Shown here: positions 35,866 to 46,633 of the stretch, one piece after another
Numbering within the stretch: the first letter of the stretch is position 1
How the letters are laid out: each line of letters starts with the position of its first letter
Source: Gloeopeniophorella convolvens
Lineage: Eukaryota; Basidiomycota; Agaricomycetes; Russulales
Length of the DNA: 64,000 nt
NCBI GenBank assembly: GCA_022496205.1
Contig: WTXD01000001.1
Span: 620,001-684,000, forward strand
Direction: 5' to 3'
Made by a program: the position numbers and the translations under genes
The notes under the pieces: model-generated
Seen by the model: only the letters and a program-made list of their open reading frames with translations
What the model was told of the DNA's origin: nothing
Database searches by the model: none

Positions 35866-36461
35866 GTTCCTCGGTTCTGGTTGGGATTCTGCCTTCTTTA
35901 TCTATGGGTTCCGCGGGACCATCTAGACATACTTTACGCGTTTCTTAAAAGCGCCAGCCCCGGCGCCCATACCACGATTCGTCACGACACATCCCCCTTT
36001 GCACACCCTCCCCTGCATCGTTATGATTCACTTAGACATTTGGATCGTCTCTAGTGGCTGCAACCTGGTTGCGGCTTCTTGTCGCATTCCACCCACTTTG
36101 TAGAGCTTTTACGTAGCTAGTCATTTTGACCAAAACACATTCCAGCATCTTGCTGGTCCGTGCAAGAAGTTGAGTTGTTAGATTTCAGAACAGAACGGCA
36201 GTCGCAGTGGTTTTTGTGGGATATATGATGACGTAATGCTAGCCACCCTTTCCCTCTTCCTCGTCCTGCGCTGCGCCAGCTACGGGCAGTGTCCAGTCTT
36301 TGGCAACGTCGACTCCATCATCGAGTATCCAGTGGAGCGATATATCAATCAAATAGGCCACTTCCGATAGGGTGGCCGTGCCAAAAAGGCGCCCTAGCCG
36401 ACAGGAGGTTCGAACCCCGTCCCCAGTAGAATTTGTTTGCTCGTAGCGGTGGCACACGCCA
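35866..36461. promoter_or_regulatory. Spacer and promoter upstream of TFC3
   Basis: A 596-bp gap between the UPS2-like stop and the TFC3 start. It has no credible coding frame. The notable content is a perfect B-box sequence 55 bp upstream of TFC3 (36407-36417). Confidence 0.6.
36407..36417 (+). promoter_or_regulatory. B-box-like element 1 (GGTTCGAACCC), TFC3 promoter
   Basis: A perfect match to the TFIIIC B-box consensus GGTTCGANNCC. The first ten bases are also a perfect palindrome. It lies 55 bp before the start codon of the gene for the B-block-binding subunit of TFIIIC. No A-box and no foldable tRNA surround it, so it has the form of an isolated extra-TFIIIC (ETC) site. Confidence 0.6.
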
Positions 36462-39400
36462 ATGGACGAGCTGGTGCATCACTGCCTTCGCGAACTTGCC
36501 TTCGATGGAGATCTCGGTAAGTGAGCTGGGTCTTTTACGTGTTCCTGGTCTTTGCATCTGCGCGTCAACTATGTCAGTGTTGCCGCATGGTGGCAAGGGG
36601 CGGCGGTTCGAACCTGCCTCGGTACAGCGAAGCGAGCGTTGTTTGCTGACCCCCATTTTGTGACAGGCTGTCATCCGTCGCGGCTTCGTGATTTCGTCGC
36701 GGGTTTTCACTCGGACTCGCAGCACCAGCAGACCATTAATGATGCATATTTCACGTTCGTTTGGTCTCTAGTTGTCCGCCAACCTACCGTGCGCGTAGGG
36801 ACTGTCCCGGACGGCGCCACTACCGAGGTGTACATCGCACCACAACAGAGTCAGAAAAGAAAGTCGAAGAAGAAAGAGACCGGTGACACACCCTCTGTCA
36901 CATCTTTGGAACTGTTGCCCGACGCAAAGTCGAGGCCGCTGGATGACTTGCGGCTGCAGCATGGGCACGCGCTCAGAATTGCCGTTGACTCGGATACATC
37001 GTTTGCTGCGATCACTGGCTCGCACATCCGGGTCCGTTCCCGCCGGGTCCCATATTGCTGTTCGCTGATCATGTGTATATAGCCACCAAAACTGACCCCG
37101 ATGGTTTACACAGCACTCCAGTTCATCACACGGGGGCGCGAGGATGGTATCAGCACCGTTGATCTCGGCAAGAAGACGGGCTACGACCAAAAAACCTGTT
37201 TCTATCTCATCAAGCAACTGCTTGAGCTCGAGCTGGTGGTCAAGCTCCGGCGCGGGGGTGTGGGCACCAACTTTTGCGTCCATAGGTATTTCTTCGAACG
37301 AAACTCACTTTGGAGACAAATCCAAGACGAAGGTATCGACTCGTCTCAGAAGCTCCAAACCGAGGAAGGCCTGGCTGAGGATGAGAGTGCTGTCTCGGCT
37401 CAGGACCCCTCCCGGGCGCCCATACAATTCGACCCGATCGACGCTAGGCATCTCTCCAGCTTGCCGCTGATACGGTCCAGAATTGTCAAGCTCCTGAAGA
37501 ATTCAAAGTCGCACACACATCCGTCTCAAAACTTGCTCGTCACGATTGTAAGCGAAAGGGCTATCGATATTCCCCTGTACAAGGGTTGAGCGTTTCTTAG
37601 GGGTTTTCGGACCCGACCAAAACAGATCGTCGCTTCTTCCAGAGCAGGCTCCGCGAGCTCATCGAGAGTCGAATCGTTGAAAGGGTAGCGGTGCCCAGCC
37701 AGTCCAGAAGTGCTTCTGGTTCAATACCATGCATTCGTCTCGTCTCCGAAGAGAACGACCCCGGTACTCCAGTCGGAGGCGAAGACGAACCTCCAGCCAT
37801 CCCCGCAGAGGCTGGACCAGGTTTGTTGTGAACAGTCTCGTCTATTCATGACTTACACAAGTATCCAGACGAGCCGCTTCCAACAGTGAAGTTGAACATC
37901 ACTCTGCATAAACAAACGATTGATCTACTCGAATACGCTGGGACAAGGGGCATGACGCTGAACGTGAGTAGGTATCCTCTTCGAGGTTGCTACCGTCTCA
38001 TGTACTTGCCAGGAAATTTCGGAGGCACTTGGGAACTTTGACAAACGTACACTCGAGTTGCTGTTGACCAAGCTGGAAAAGGTCCCTCCACCGTCACACC
38101 TTGCTCATCTCAGAGTGGCGCAGCTGATGGAAACCCATGGCCGCGAAAGGCGTTGGCGCTACTTCACTGTCGCGTCCTATCGAGCTATCATCGCGAACGA
38201 GAAACTCGACGATCATGACAGTCCATACTCTTCCGTTGACTTCTCGAACGTCGGTGGTTTTACTCCCCTCGCCGCAGAGGAGTTCTACAGCGATGTCACT
38301 GAACTGAATCATCTTATGGACTACGGCTTCGCGAGGCCCGGTAAAGCCAAGGTCGAAGAGAAAGATCGCAAGCGCAAATCTGCAACCCCTTCCGGAAGTG
38401 GCGGCAAGAAGCGTAAACGGGGAGAGGTGGAAGGAGGGCTCGATGCGGACGGGAGTGTGCCGCCGCCACCCCGCAAGCGTGGAAGACCTCGTAAACATCC
38501 ACCGGAAGAAGATCAGCAGCGAGCTGCCGATGCAGCTGAACCCAAGTCGTCCTTGCCACGCAAAAAGGGTCGCAGTCAGAAGGGCCCTAACAAAGCGACC
38601 GTAGAGATTGAGGCACCCGAGGGTGCTGGCGAAGAGCCTCAGCAAAACTTCCAGCCTGATCATCCGTCCCCTTTACCCGAAGTCCCCAAGAAACGCCAGC
38701 GGAAGCAAAACAAGCACGACGACGTATCTGCACCCCCGGAACCACCCCCACCTAAGAAGCGGGGTAGATCCCGCAAACGACCTCCATCGCCCCCACTTAC
38801 GAGCGTGCCTGTTGCGCATGTTCCTCCCCCATCCTCTGCCAGTGTCCACCCACCAGGTGATGGTGATGCAACACCTCCCGCCCCCCACGGACCAGCAGCT
38901 CCCCCAGATTCGACACTGTCGGACGCTTCTCCTGCGCACCCTCCACCCGAAGCACGGATATCTGAGGATAACATCGATCCTAGCCTTCTTACAGCCACCG
39001 CCCCAAGCCGCACTGCATCCACCACTGTGGGGAGACCGGAGGCCAGCACGCTCCCCAGACCCCCCGAGCCCGTCATTGACCCAGTCCTGCTTCCCGCACC
39101 GCCGCCTAATGACTCAGGCATACAGAAGAATCCTGTCCTACCCAGAGAAGATACAGGAATTGTGGGGTCTGCAGCGTCGCGCATGTCAATGGGACCACAT
39201 GACCGGAAAGGCAAGGCCCCAAGCGCGCAGTCTCGGAGCAATGTGTCGCTCCTTCGTCGGGAAAGCGAGTTCTTGAGCATCCTAGACCAATCTCAGGGGA
39301 TCGTGCATTCGGGCTCCAAAGAGTTCCTCGACGCCCATCTTGCTCTTTTGGAGAGCCTTGCCTCCGCTGGAGAGCCGACAAGTGGCCTACCGGGAATCAG

Positions 39401-42400
39401 GGTTGACAAGCGTACTGTCGAAAATACATTCGAAAGCCTGGAGAGAAGGAGCAAGGTCAAAGTTCTTAAGACCGCCATAACCACCCCTACAGGAGCCCAG
39501 CGCCCGGCTCGTATCGTTCATCTACCAAGCGTGGAGCAGCCCCTGATCAACGCGTTCCTGGCTAAACTTGGAGACGTCCCCCAGGGTGTCCCCTTCTCTG
39601 TGGCAAGGCCTACCACAGCTAGTGATGCTCCTGGGGAGGTGAGGTCAACAAGACCGGCCCAGCCTCTCAGGCTCCTCCGGATGGAGCAGAGGCAAGACAG
39701 CCTAGGGAAATGGTCCAAGAACAGCGACAGGGCAAATCAGCTTTTCGAGTCGGACGACCAGACTATTCATGACGCCCTCTTGACGGAAAAGACAACACTC
39801 TCACAGTTTTATGGGTTTGTCCCAGGGAAGATGATGAGAGCCCGGGAGCTTCATTTGCACACATTGCGTATGCTAGAATCAACTACCCACTCTCCCATTG
39901 TCATCTCTGCGGCTGAACGCGTTGTCAATTTCCCCCAGTTTCTTCAGGCCTTGCCAATCGGCCTGTATTGTTCACTTGTCTCCACTCTTGTTCGAAACGA
40001 CGAGCTCACTCAATTGTTGTCCACCGAAGAAGGTCAACTGACACAACTCAAGGACTTGCCGCGCTACATTCAGACGCTTCTCCAGATTGGTCGACCCCGC
40101 TCTCGGGAGCGATTACTCGAGTTGTTTGAAGCACTGCGTCACCTCCGCCTTATCACGCCCTTACAATCGTCGGATTCTGCAAATCCTCTCATACGCTGCG
40201 GTTTGGATGAAGAGGGCTCTTCATCATTCGACGAATTCACAGGCGAGCTACCTCCACCGAGCTATCGCTCCGCACCTGATTACTGGCTTCTCTGCCGCGA
40301 CGCGCCTCTCCACCTTTGGGCACTATCGAGCGACACACCCCCCTTTTGGAAGTCGGCACCCGTGCACACAGCCGCGGACGCGTCGATCTACTGGAACGAA
40401 CTCCGCCTTGCTTGCGAGAGCAAGGCTTTTGCTCAAAGCGCGCAGCAGGATGGGTCCTTCGAGCCCTTCTCCCCCGACTCTGCCTTTGCGCGCTCTATGC
40501 GTCGCGAGGGCTCGTGGAGCCGAGCGTACGACTTGTCGTGGCATCAACGCCAGTACATGAAACGATTTATATCTCGCGCGGGTGACGACATCTCGCTTCG
40601 GGGAGAAGACAGCCGCCCCGTGTTGGAGAAGGTTGCATGGACCATCAGCGCACCTGTTTCCGTTGTCCAGGACTTCATTCAGAAAGAGTACGCCTTGCGG
40701 CAGCGCGAACTCGAGAAGGCCCAGAAGGCTGCCTCGGATAAGGGCGAACGCGAAGGACGCGCCGAGAGGGTTGCACAGCAAAAGGCAATGCTCGCGAGGA
40801 AGGCTGCTGAGGCCAAGGGACGAAAAGAGAAGGAATGGCAGTCGATCGTGACCGCTGTGTACTCTCAGCCATTGGAAGGAGCAGCCGCTACGCTGGTCGG
40901 CCGGGTTCGCAAGCGATTCCTGCAATTCGGCATGGTTAGCGACAGGAGTAGGTGGGAGGGCGACGTACTCGATGCGATTCAGGAATCCCAAGGAGCTACC
41001 AGAGCGATCCTACCATCTGCGCAACGCCAGGGACAGGGTGCGATGCGGCCTCCGCGAGGGCGTCTACCCGTTGCTATGCCCTTCGCACCCCCGGCTATCC
41101 CCGGAGCTCCTATTCGTCCCGCAGGGCTTCCCCCGGTCGTCGCAAACCAGCCGACGAAGACAATCGAGCAACTGATAGCGGAGCAAGGACCAGCGCGCGA
41201 AGAAACGAAGAAGAAAAAGACACGTAAACAGAAGAAGGGCAGAGAAGGTGAGGAGTGTCGCTTGGTAGAGCCAGCCGCTAGTTGACGTACTTTCGTGATC
41301 CTCCAGCTGACTTGAGGGATGAGCCCGCCGACGACGACGACGAACAATCCTTGAGGCGGAGTCGTTTCCTGTGGAACAAGGAGTACGACGAACTAGCTCA
41401 GGATGCCAGTGTAATCCTGAGGGCGCGCGCACGAGAGCTGGGTGGGCGCATGGACTGGACTGTGCTGCGCCAGGTCTTTCCAGCAGTTCCAAGGAACTCA
41501 GTGCGCCAGCGTATCTCTAACCAGAGGGAAGTCCAGAGCAATGGTGTGTACTTGAAGCGCCTCGAAGATCAGTGGCATCGCCTCTGGTTGCAATATCGGG
41601 GCACAGAACACCTCCCGGACCCAAATCCCCAAAGCCAGACAGACTTCGACCTGGTCAAACATCTGCATTTTCTTCGGAGTTTCGTTGATAAGAACGCGTT
41701 GTGCGTGATGCAGTCTCTCGGCGAGACGCTCTCCATACTGACTGGATCTACAGGCGTGTTGGATTCCAGGAGTCGACAACAACATTCGAGCTCCCAGCAA
41801 CGGTTTCTCAGCTGCACTCGTCGTACAAGATACTGACCAAGCCGGACAACACTCCGACTTGGGAGTTCATGTGGGACTCGAGGGTTGACGAAAGTCGCGA
41901 GAAAGGGCTGTTGCAGACGTCATTCGTCAACGAGCTCGGTGATGTTCCAACGGCTTCTCAAATGTTGAACGGTAGCAAGGATGTCCAGATCGCTGAAGCA
42001 GCGCTAAAGGTTTGTAAAATGCGGCTGCCCGGGACATGGACTGATGACGCTGCCAAAGATGGTATTTGGGACGCCAAACGAGAACTACGATCCTCCGAAA
42101 GCGGCATCTCTATTGCGTTCAGTGGGAGAGGGTCCCGTCTCTGCGGCGAAGGACAATCTCCTTAACCGGGGCATTCTATCTAAGCTCATTAGGGATCCCC
42201 GCAAACCCAAACCGGGTCGAAGTCTTAAAATCTCTGATCTGTGAGTGTCTATCTCGAATTCTCAGTGATTGACGTCTCACAGACTATGTCATCAGCAATC
42301 AGAACGCTCTCGGGGGCTCCATCTCTCAAGACACTTTCCAAGACGCCACAACGTTAGACACGTTGTGTAAGCAACAAGATGAAGCTTGGAGAGAGTGGCC

Positions 42401-43556
42401 GTTACTCGCTTCGGACGGTGACCTTGCAATGCTAGTACACGCTACGTCAGACGGCGCTGTAAGACCTCCCACTAATACGCGAGCGAACCCCTGATTGATC
42501 ATACGGATTCCCAGGTAGAGTTTAGGATCGACACCACTGAAGCAAGAGAGGCCCGAAAAGAGATCGATTGGAACAGCAAAAAGGCTGGTGAGTGGCAGAC
42601 CCCTATATTCTACCCGACAATAGAGCCAACGCTGCCCAGACGACGACCACATCGAGACTGCCATCTTTACGAGCTTCGCGAGCGGGCCAGACGCAGGAGG
42701 CACCGTAGATACGCAGGAAAGTAGGACTCTTTCGCCTCCCCCAGAAGAGGACAACCAGAGTCACGGAAAGACCGTCGACGGCGACGTTGCCTGCTGCCGG
42801 AAGTACTCTGACGGGCTTGTCAACTGCGAAGCTTGTCTGGATTCCGCGTTGAGTTCGTGGCTCGCTCAGTCCAGCAATCAGGAGCGCATAGTGTTTCAAC
42901 GAATCATGGGCTGCCTCAAAGTCGCAGGCTGTGCAGGTCTCAGTGCGAGTGCTCTTCTCGTACGTTGATCGTTTTCACGCCATCGACGTCAGTTGATTCC
43001 GTAAACAGGCCAAATTCGCGGACATAGAAGCGGCTGGGAGCGCTCTGTCTGTGATCGATTCGCTGATGGACCATTCTACGCCACTTGTCGTCCGCGTCGG
43101 CCACGCGCAGCTACTATTTGTTTCCGCTCATCAGTCAGAGCCATGGACGGTCACGGTCAGTGAAGACCCACGGACAAATTTGCTGCCGCGTCGGTGGTTA
43201 GATGTGAAAGGCCGAAAGGTGCAAGAGACGTGGCGAGCTGCTCTGCGCGCAGTGATGGGGACGATCGTGTACAGGCCTGGAATATCGCAGGTAAGCCGGG
43301 CATAATTGGCGCAGTCAGAAGCTCACACTGCGTCGTCGCGTTGGTGATCTAGGCGGAGATAACGTGGAGGCTGCGGTCAGTGTACGATCGAGCGGAAATA
43401 GTCGACGTGCTACGGCATCTGTACGATGAGGGCTATGTGCAGCGAAGAGTAAAAGAGAGGGTGTACGAGGTGGGGCTTGTACCAGTGGAAGAGAAGGAGG
43501 AGAGGGCGGTGTTTTGGATGTTGGGGGATCGACGATGGTATCAAGCAGGAGAATGA
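36462..43556 (+). CDS. TFC3: TFIIIC largest subunit, B-block-binding (Tfc3/tau138/GTF3C1)
   Basis: This subunit of the RNA polymerase III factor TFIIIC recognises the B-box of tRNA promoters. Exon 1 (36462-36516) gives MDELVHHCLRELAFDGDLG; a 150-nt intron precedes CHPSRLRDFVAGFHSDS. A winged-helix region follows: YTALQFITRGREDGISTVDL, KTGYDQKTCFYLIKQLLELE. A second includes LHKQTIDLLEYAGTRGMTL and, in the long exon at 38058, HLAHLRVAQLMETHGRERRW, the B-block domain signature. A disordered segment (38350-39230) has AT-hook-like KRGRPRKHP and KKRGRSRKR. Later exons reach the end at MLGDRRWYQAGE (stop 43554-43556). Roughly 2,100 residues, the largest gene here. Exon edges after 41200 are approximate. 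B-box-like elements flank exon 1. Confidence 0.9.
36580..36626 (+). other. tRNA 3'-half-like sequence in TFC3 intron 1
   Basis: Around B-box element 2 the sequence has exact tRNA geometry: a 5-bp stem TTGCC/GGCAA with a 7-nt loop, a 5-nt variable region, then a 5-bp T-stem GGCGG/CTGCC with TTCGAAC loop. The 5' half lacks an A-box and a D-arm, and the would-be acceptor stem pairs only partly. It could be a decayed tRNA or coincidence. It is not a functional tRNA gene. Confidence 0.35.
36605..36614 (+). promoter_or_regulatory. B-box-like element 2 (GGTTCGAACC), TFC3 intron 1
   Basis: The same 10-bp palindrome, 198 bp downstream of element 1 and inside the unusually long first intron of TFC3. 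The next base is T, so the extended B-box consensus has one mismatch at its last position. Confidence 0.55.
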
Positions 43557-43917
43557 AATTGGGGTGCCTTGTATTGGACCGATCATGCCTATTTCAGTAC
43601 GCGCCCTGTCGCCAGGCAACGCAGAGCGTGGGAGAGCGAACCCACAAGTCGGCTGCCGCGCACTTTGCATGACCAGTCGCGGCTCTCGTCCTCCTCCCAT
43701 CCTCCTTGCTCGTACTCGGCTGGGCCGTGCTCGCAGCCCTTCCTTGCCCCTTCTTTTGTTTCTTTTGCGGCCAGCGTAGCTGCTTGATCCCTCTTTTATG
43801 CCCCAGTGGCTCTTCTTTTTCTGACATTGCTTCCGTCGCGCTCTTTGCTCGGTACGCTCGCGCGCTTCTCGCTCTTATATCCGAACTCAAGGTCTTTCAC
43901 CCGGCCAGGATATTGCC
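43557..43917. other. Spacer between TFC3 and the membrane-protein gene
   Basis: A 361-bp gap serving as 3' UTR of TFC3 and promoter of the next gene. Pyrimidine-rich runs at 43730-43830 resemble fungal promoter tracts. Nothing else seen. Confidence 0.55.
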
Positions 43918-46330
43918 ATGCGTTTCAAACACCTTTCTTCTCTACTTCCCCTTCCCAAGGCGAAACTCTTCGTACGTGCTCTTGTGTATTGATGCTGCGT
44001 TTCTGCCCATCTCCGGTGCACCGGCAATTGTATGCTGCTCTGTGTCTGGGATGGCTATGCGGCGATCTTCTTGCACATACTCATCCTCTTCACTTTAGTG
44101 GGACAGAATCACTGCTTCGCGGATCGCCATCTTCTACCTCATCTTCTCTATCCTACACTGTGTCGTGCAGGTCGTTTTCCAGGTCCAGGCGTTCACCATC
44201 AACAAGCAGGCTGCTGACTTTCTCACCGGGATCATCGACACCGGCGATGCGCTTCCTCGTGGCTTCTTTGTGCTTGGCTCGCAGCTCCGCTTTTGCGATC
44301 ACGTTCCGAACAGCTTCAGCGTCTCCTCTTGCCAGCTCGTCTGGAATGGGACGATTGCGAACAGCACAAACGATGCGAGCACTTCCCTTTTGGTTGGCAG
44401 CAACAACGACCTTGGGTTCTCTTCAGTCACGTCGTCGGTCTCTGTCGCCACGTCGTCGTCTGCTGAGGCTCCTACTTCCTCGAATAGCTCCGCCACCTCG
44501 TCCGACCAGGCAAGCACTGTCACTTCCATTGCACCCTCCACCGCCGCACCTTCCGCTGTCGTTACGAAGACGGTGGTCGAAGTAGCCATCGCTACTGTGA
44601 CATCAACTGCCACTGCTCAGGAGTCGCCCAACGCGAAGAGGTCGTTTTTGCCAAAACCCCACGACGATTTCACAGACATCCGTGCCATCTCTCTGAAAGG
44701 CCAAACTGGCGTGAGCCTTCAAGGTTTCGGATACAATCGAAAGACCGTCAACTTAGACAACAAGTGTCTCGTAGCGCTCAACTGGCCTGTGCAAACGTAA
44801 GTGTGAACCCCGTGGTTGATGATGAAGACATAACACACATCACAATCCAGATTGAGGAACACGAAGCGCGAGGACGTCGCTTTCCTGGCGTTCCAATTCT
44901 GGGTACTCGGAATGTCCTTGGTTGCGCTTCTTAACGAATCGATCCCTCACCTGTACGTCAGCACGGAGCTGCGGGTTTATGGATGAATGGTTGATTGATG
45001 TCGCCCAGTATCGCGACTGTATTTACCCATCTATCAGCGACTGCATGGGGAGCTTTCCAGATCTTCCAAACAGGCTCGTTCCACAAAGACTTCAAGCGAT
45101 TGACGACGGACGGTGCCTGCCAGATTAACTTACTGCCCAACTACTGGACGTCTCGTGCTCGCGCCGAAATTCCAAGTCTGGCTTTGAACGCGGCCGCCCT
45201 CCTTGTTTCCTGCTTCTTGTCTTGGAGGCTGATCAAGGTCGGTATCACTTCGAACTACCGCATACCGTTGCTCACTGACGTCCGCCGAACAGCTTTTCGG
45301 ATGGCAAACGTTCAAGCGTGTAGGCGCCTCGAGATCAATCAACAAGATCTACAAGCTTATCCTCACACTGTCCATCGTGATCCAACTCTCGCTATTCTTC
45401 GTCATCGTGACTGTGGCTCTGTGGCTCGACCAATTGTACAATGGTGCCATTGCCGTTTTGGCCATCAGGTCGAATCTCTATCAAAGCTTCATGACTGTTG
45501 TTCTCATCGTATGTCTTCATTGGCTCCTGTGTTTTTCAATTGCTGATCCAGCTTTTGCAGTTGCTCATTCCTTGGCTTGTGACGGTATGACCTCGTTCGC
45601 GCCTATCTTTGCTGCCTTGTGCTCATCCCATTCCCAGGGGTGGTTTGCTGCCAGAAGGGAGTTGAAATACCCAATGATGGTGTTTCTGGTGTTATCAGCC
45701 TTTTACCTCATCGGATGGAGTCTGATGTTCGACTCGACGACGTTCCGGTGGACCTTTGTTCAGTGGAGTTTCTTCAGCGCTATTGCGACCTTGTCTGCCG
45801 TATTGGTCCTCATCGGTCTTGTCGTCGGCATCATGTGTCGCCTGAACTTTGACAAGGGCCTGATTCGCTATTGTGAGCATTGAGTTATTGATTTACGTTC
45901 TCCAAGCTCACTCCCTCTAGTGAACGCCCAGGAGCCGCTTCCCGGAGACGATTTCGTTCGTGTCGTGCCTGGAGAGAAAGGTGTTGACGAGGAAAAGGTG
46001 GATTTCCCTTCCACGGGGCGCCCTATCCCAACCTTCTCGGCAACGTTCGGATCTGGTGCGGAAGTCCCTCCTCCCAGCCAGATGCGCTTCAACACCATGG
46101 GTCCCCGGTTCTTCAACGAGTCCGCAACGCCATTTGACCTGCATATCGACACACGGTCGATCGCAGCCCCTCCCACAGCATACTCAGCCTCGCCCAAGAC
46201 CGGTTCACCCGATTCAACCCGCCCCTTGATCCGCCAGGGCAGCCAGCACAGCACCGCAAGCTCTACGAGCTCCAACACAACTATCACCGAGCAGCAGCAC
46301 ATCGGACGTGCTCGTTGGGTTATTGAGTAG
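43918..46330 (+). CDS. Uncharacterised fungal multi-pass membrane protein
   Basis: The best start is ATG 43918 (MRFKHLSSLLPLPKAKLF), spliced at about 43972-44098 into WDRITASRIAIFYLIFSILH, the first membrane helix. A large Ser/Thr-rich extracytoplasmic loop follows, with possible N-glycosylation sites (NGT, NST, NSS) and a KR pair. After further introns come about seven more helices, including FWVLGMSLVALL, HLSATAWGAFQIF, NAAALLVSCFLSW, SLFFVIVTVALWL and VLVLIGLVVGIMC. Conserved-looking cytosolic motifs are LFGWQTFKRVGAS and INKIYKL. The hydrophilic C-terminal tail ends at IGRARWVIE (stop 46328-46330). The 7-8 helix layout is receptor- or channel-like, but I do not recognise the family. The first-intron model is uncertain. 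Confidence 0.75.
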
Positions 46331-46633
46331 CCCATTTGTGTCGCTCGTACCCCTGCTGTGAATGTGTAGTCTTCTGGTGTATGTATGATCCAATGCTTCA
46401 TCTTCGATGTGTAATAATATACCGGAAAGTCACTAGTCATCTATGACAGTGCTTTGATCTTCAGTGATCGGTATCTAGTACAATGCGGCTCGTGTATAGA
46501 GATAAACATATGGAAAGTTGGCGCGTCAAGGTCGCGAATGTGTACATGGATGCAGAGTGGGTTAACCGTGATTATGGATCATTCTGTTGATGAAGCAGGC
46601 AATAAATCATACACGGGAAGTGTCGGCAATCGC
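46331..46633. other. Convergent 3' spacer
   Basis: A 303-bp tail-to-tail gap between the membrane-protein gene and the MAPKKK. AT-rich, with ATAATATACC at about 46414 that may serve in 3' end formation. No coding content. Confidence 0.55.

Noticed and set aside
36395..36425. B-box element 1 as part of a tRNA gene
   Set aside because: On neither strand does the T-stem, anticodon arm or acceptor stem pair adequately around it.
36345..36725. 126-codon open frame on the minus strand over the TFC3 start
   Set aside because: It overlaps TFC3 exons and both B-box sequences, has no recognisable protein content, and its translation reflects GC-rich antisense sequence.
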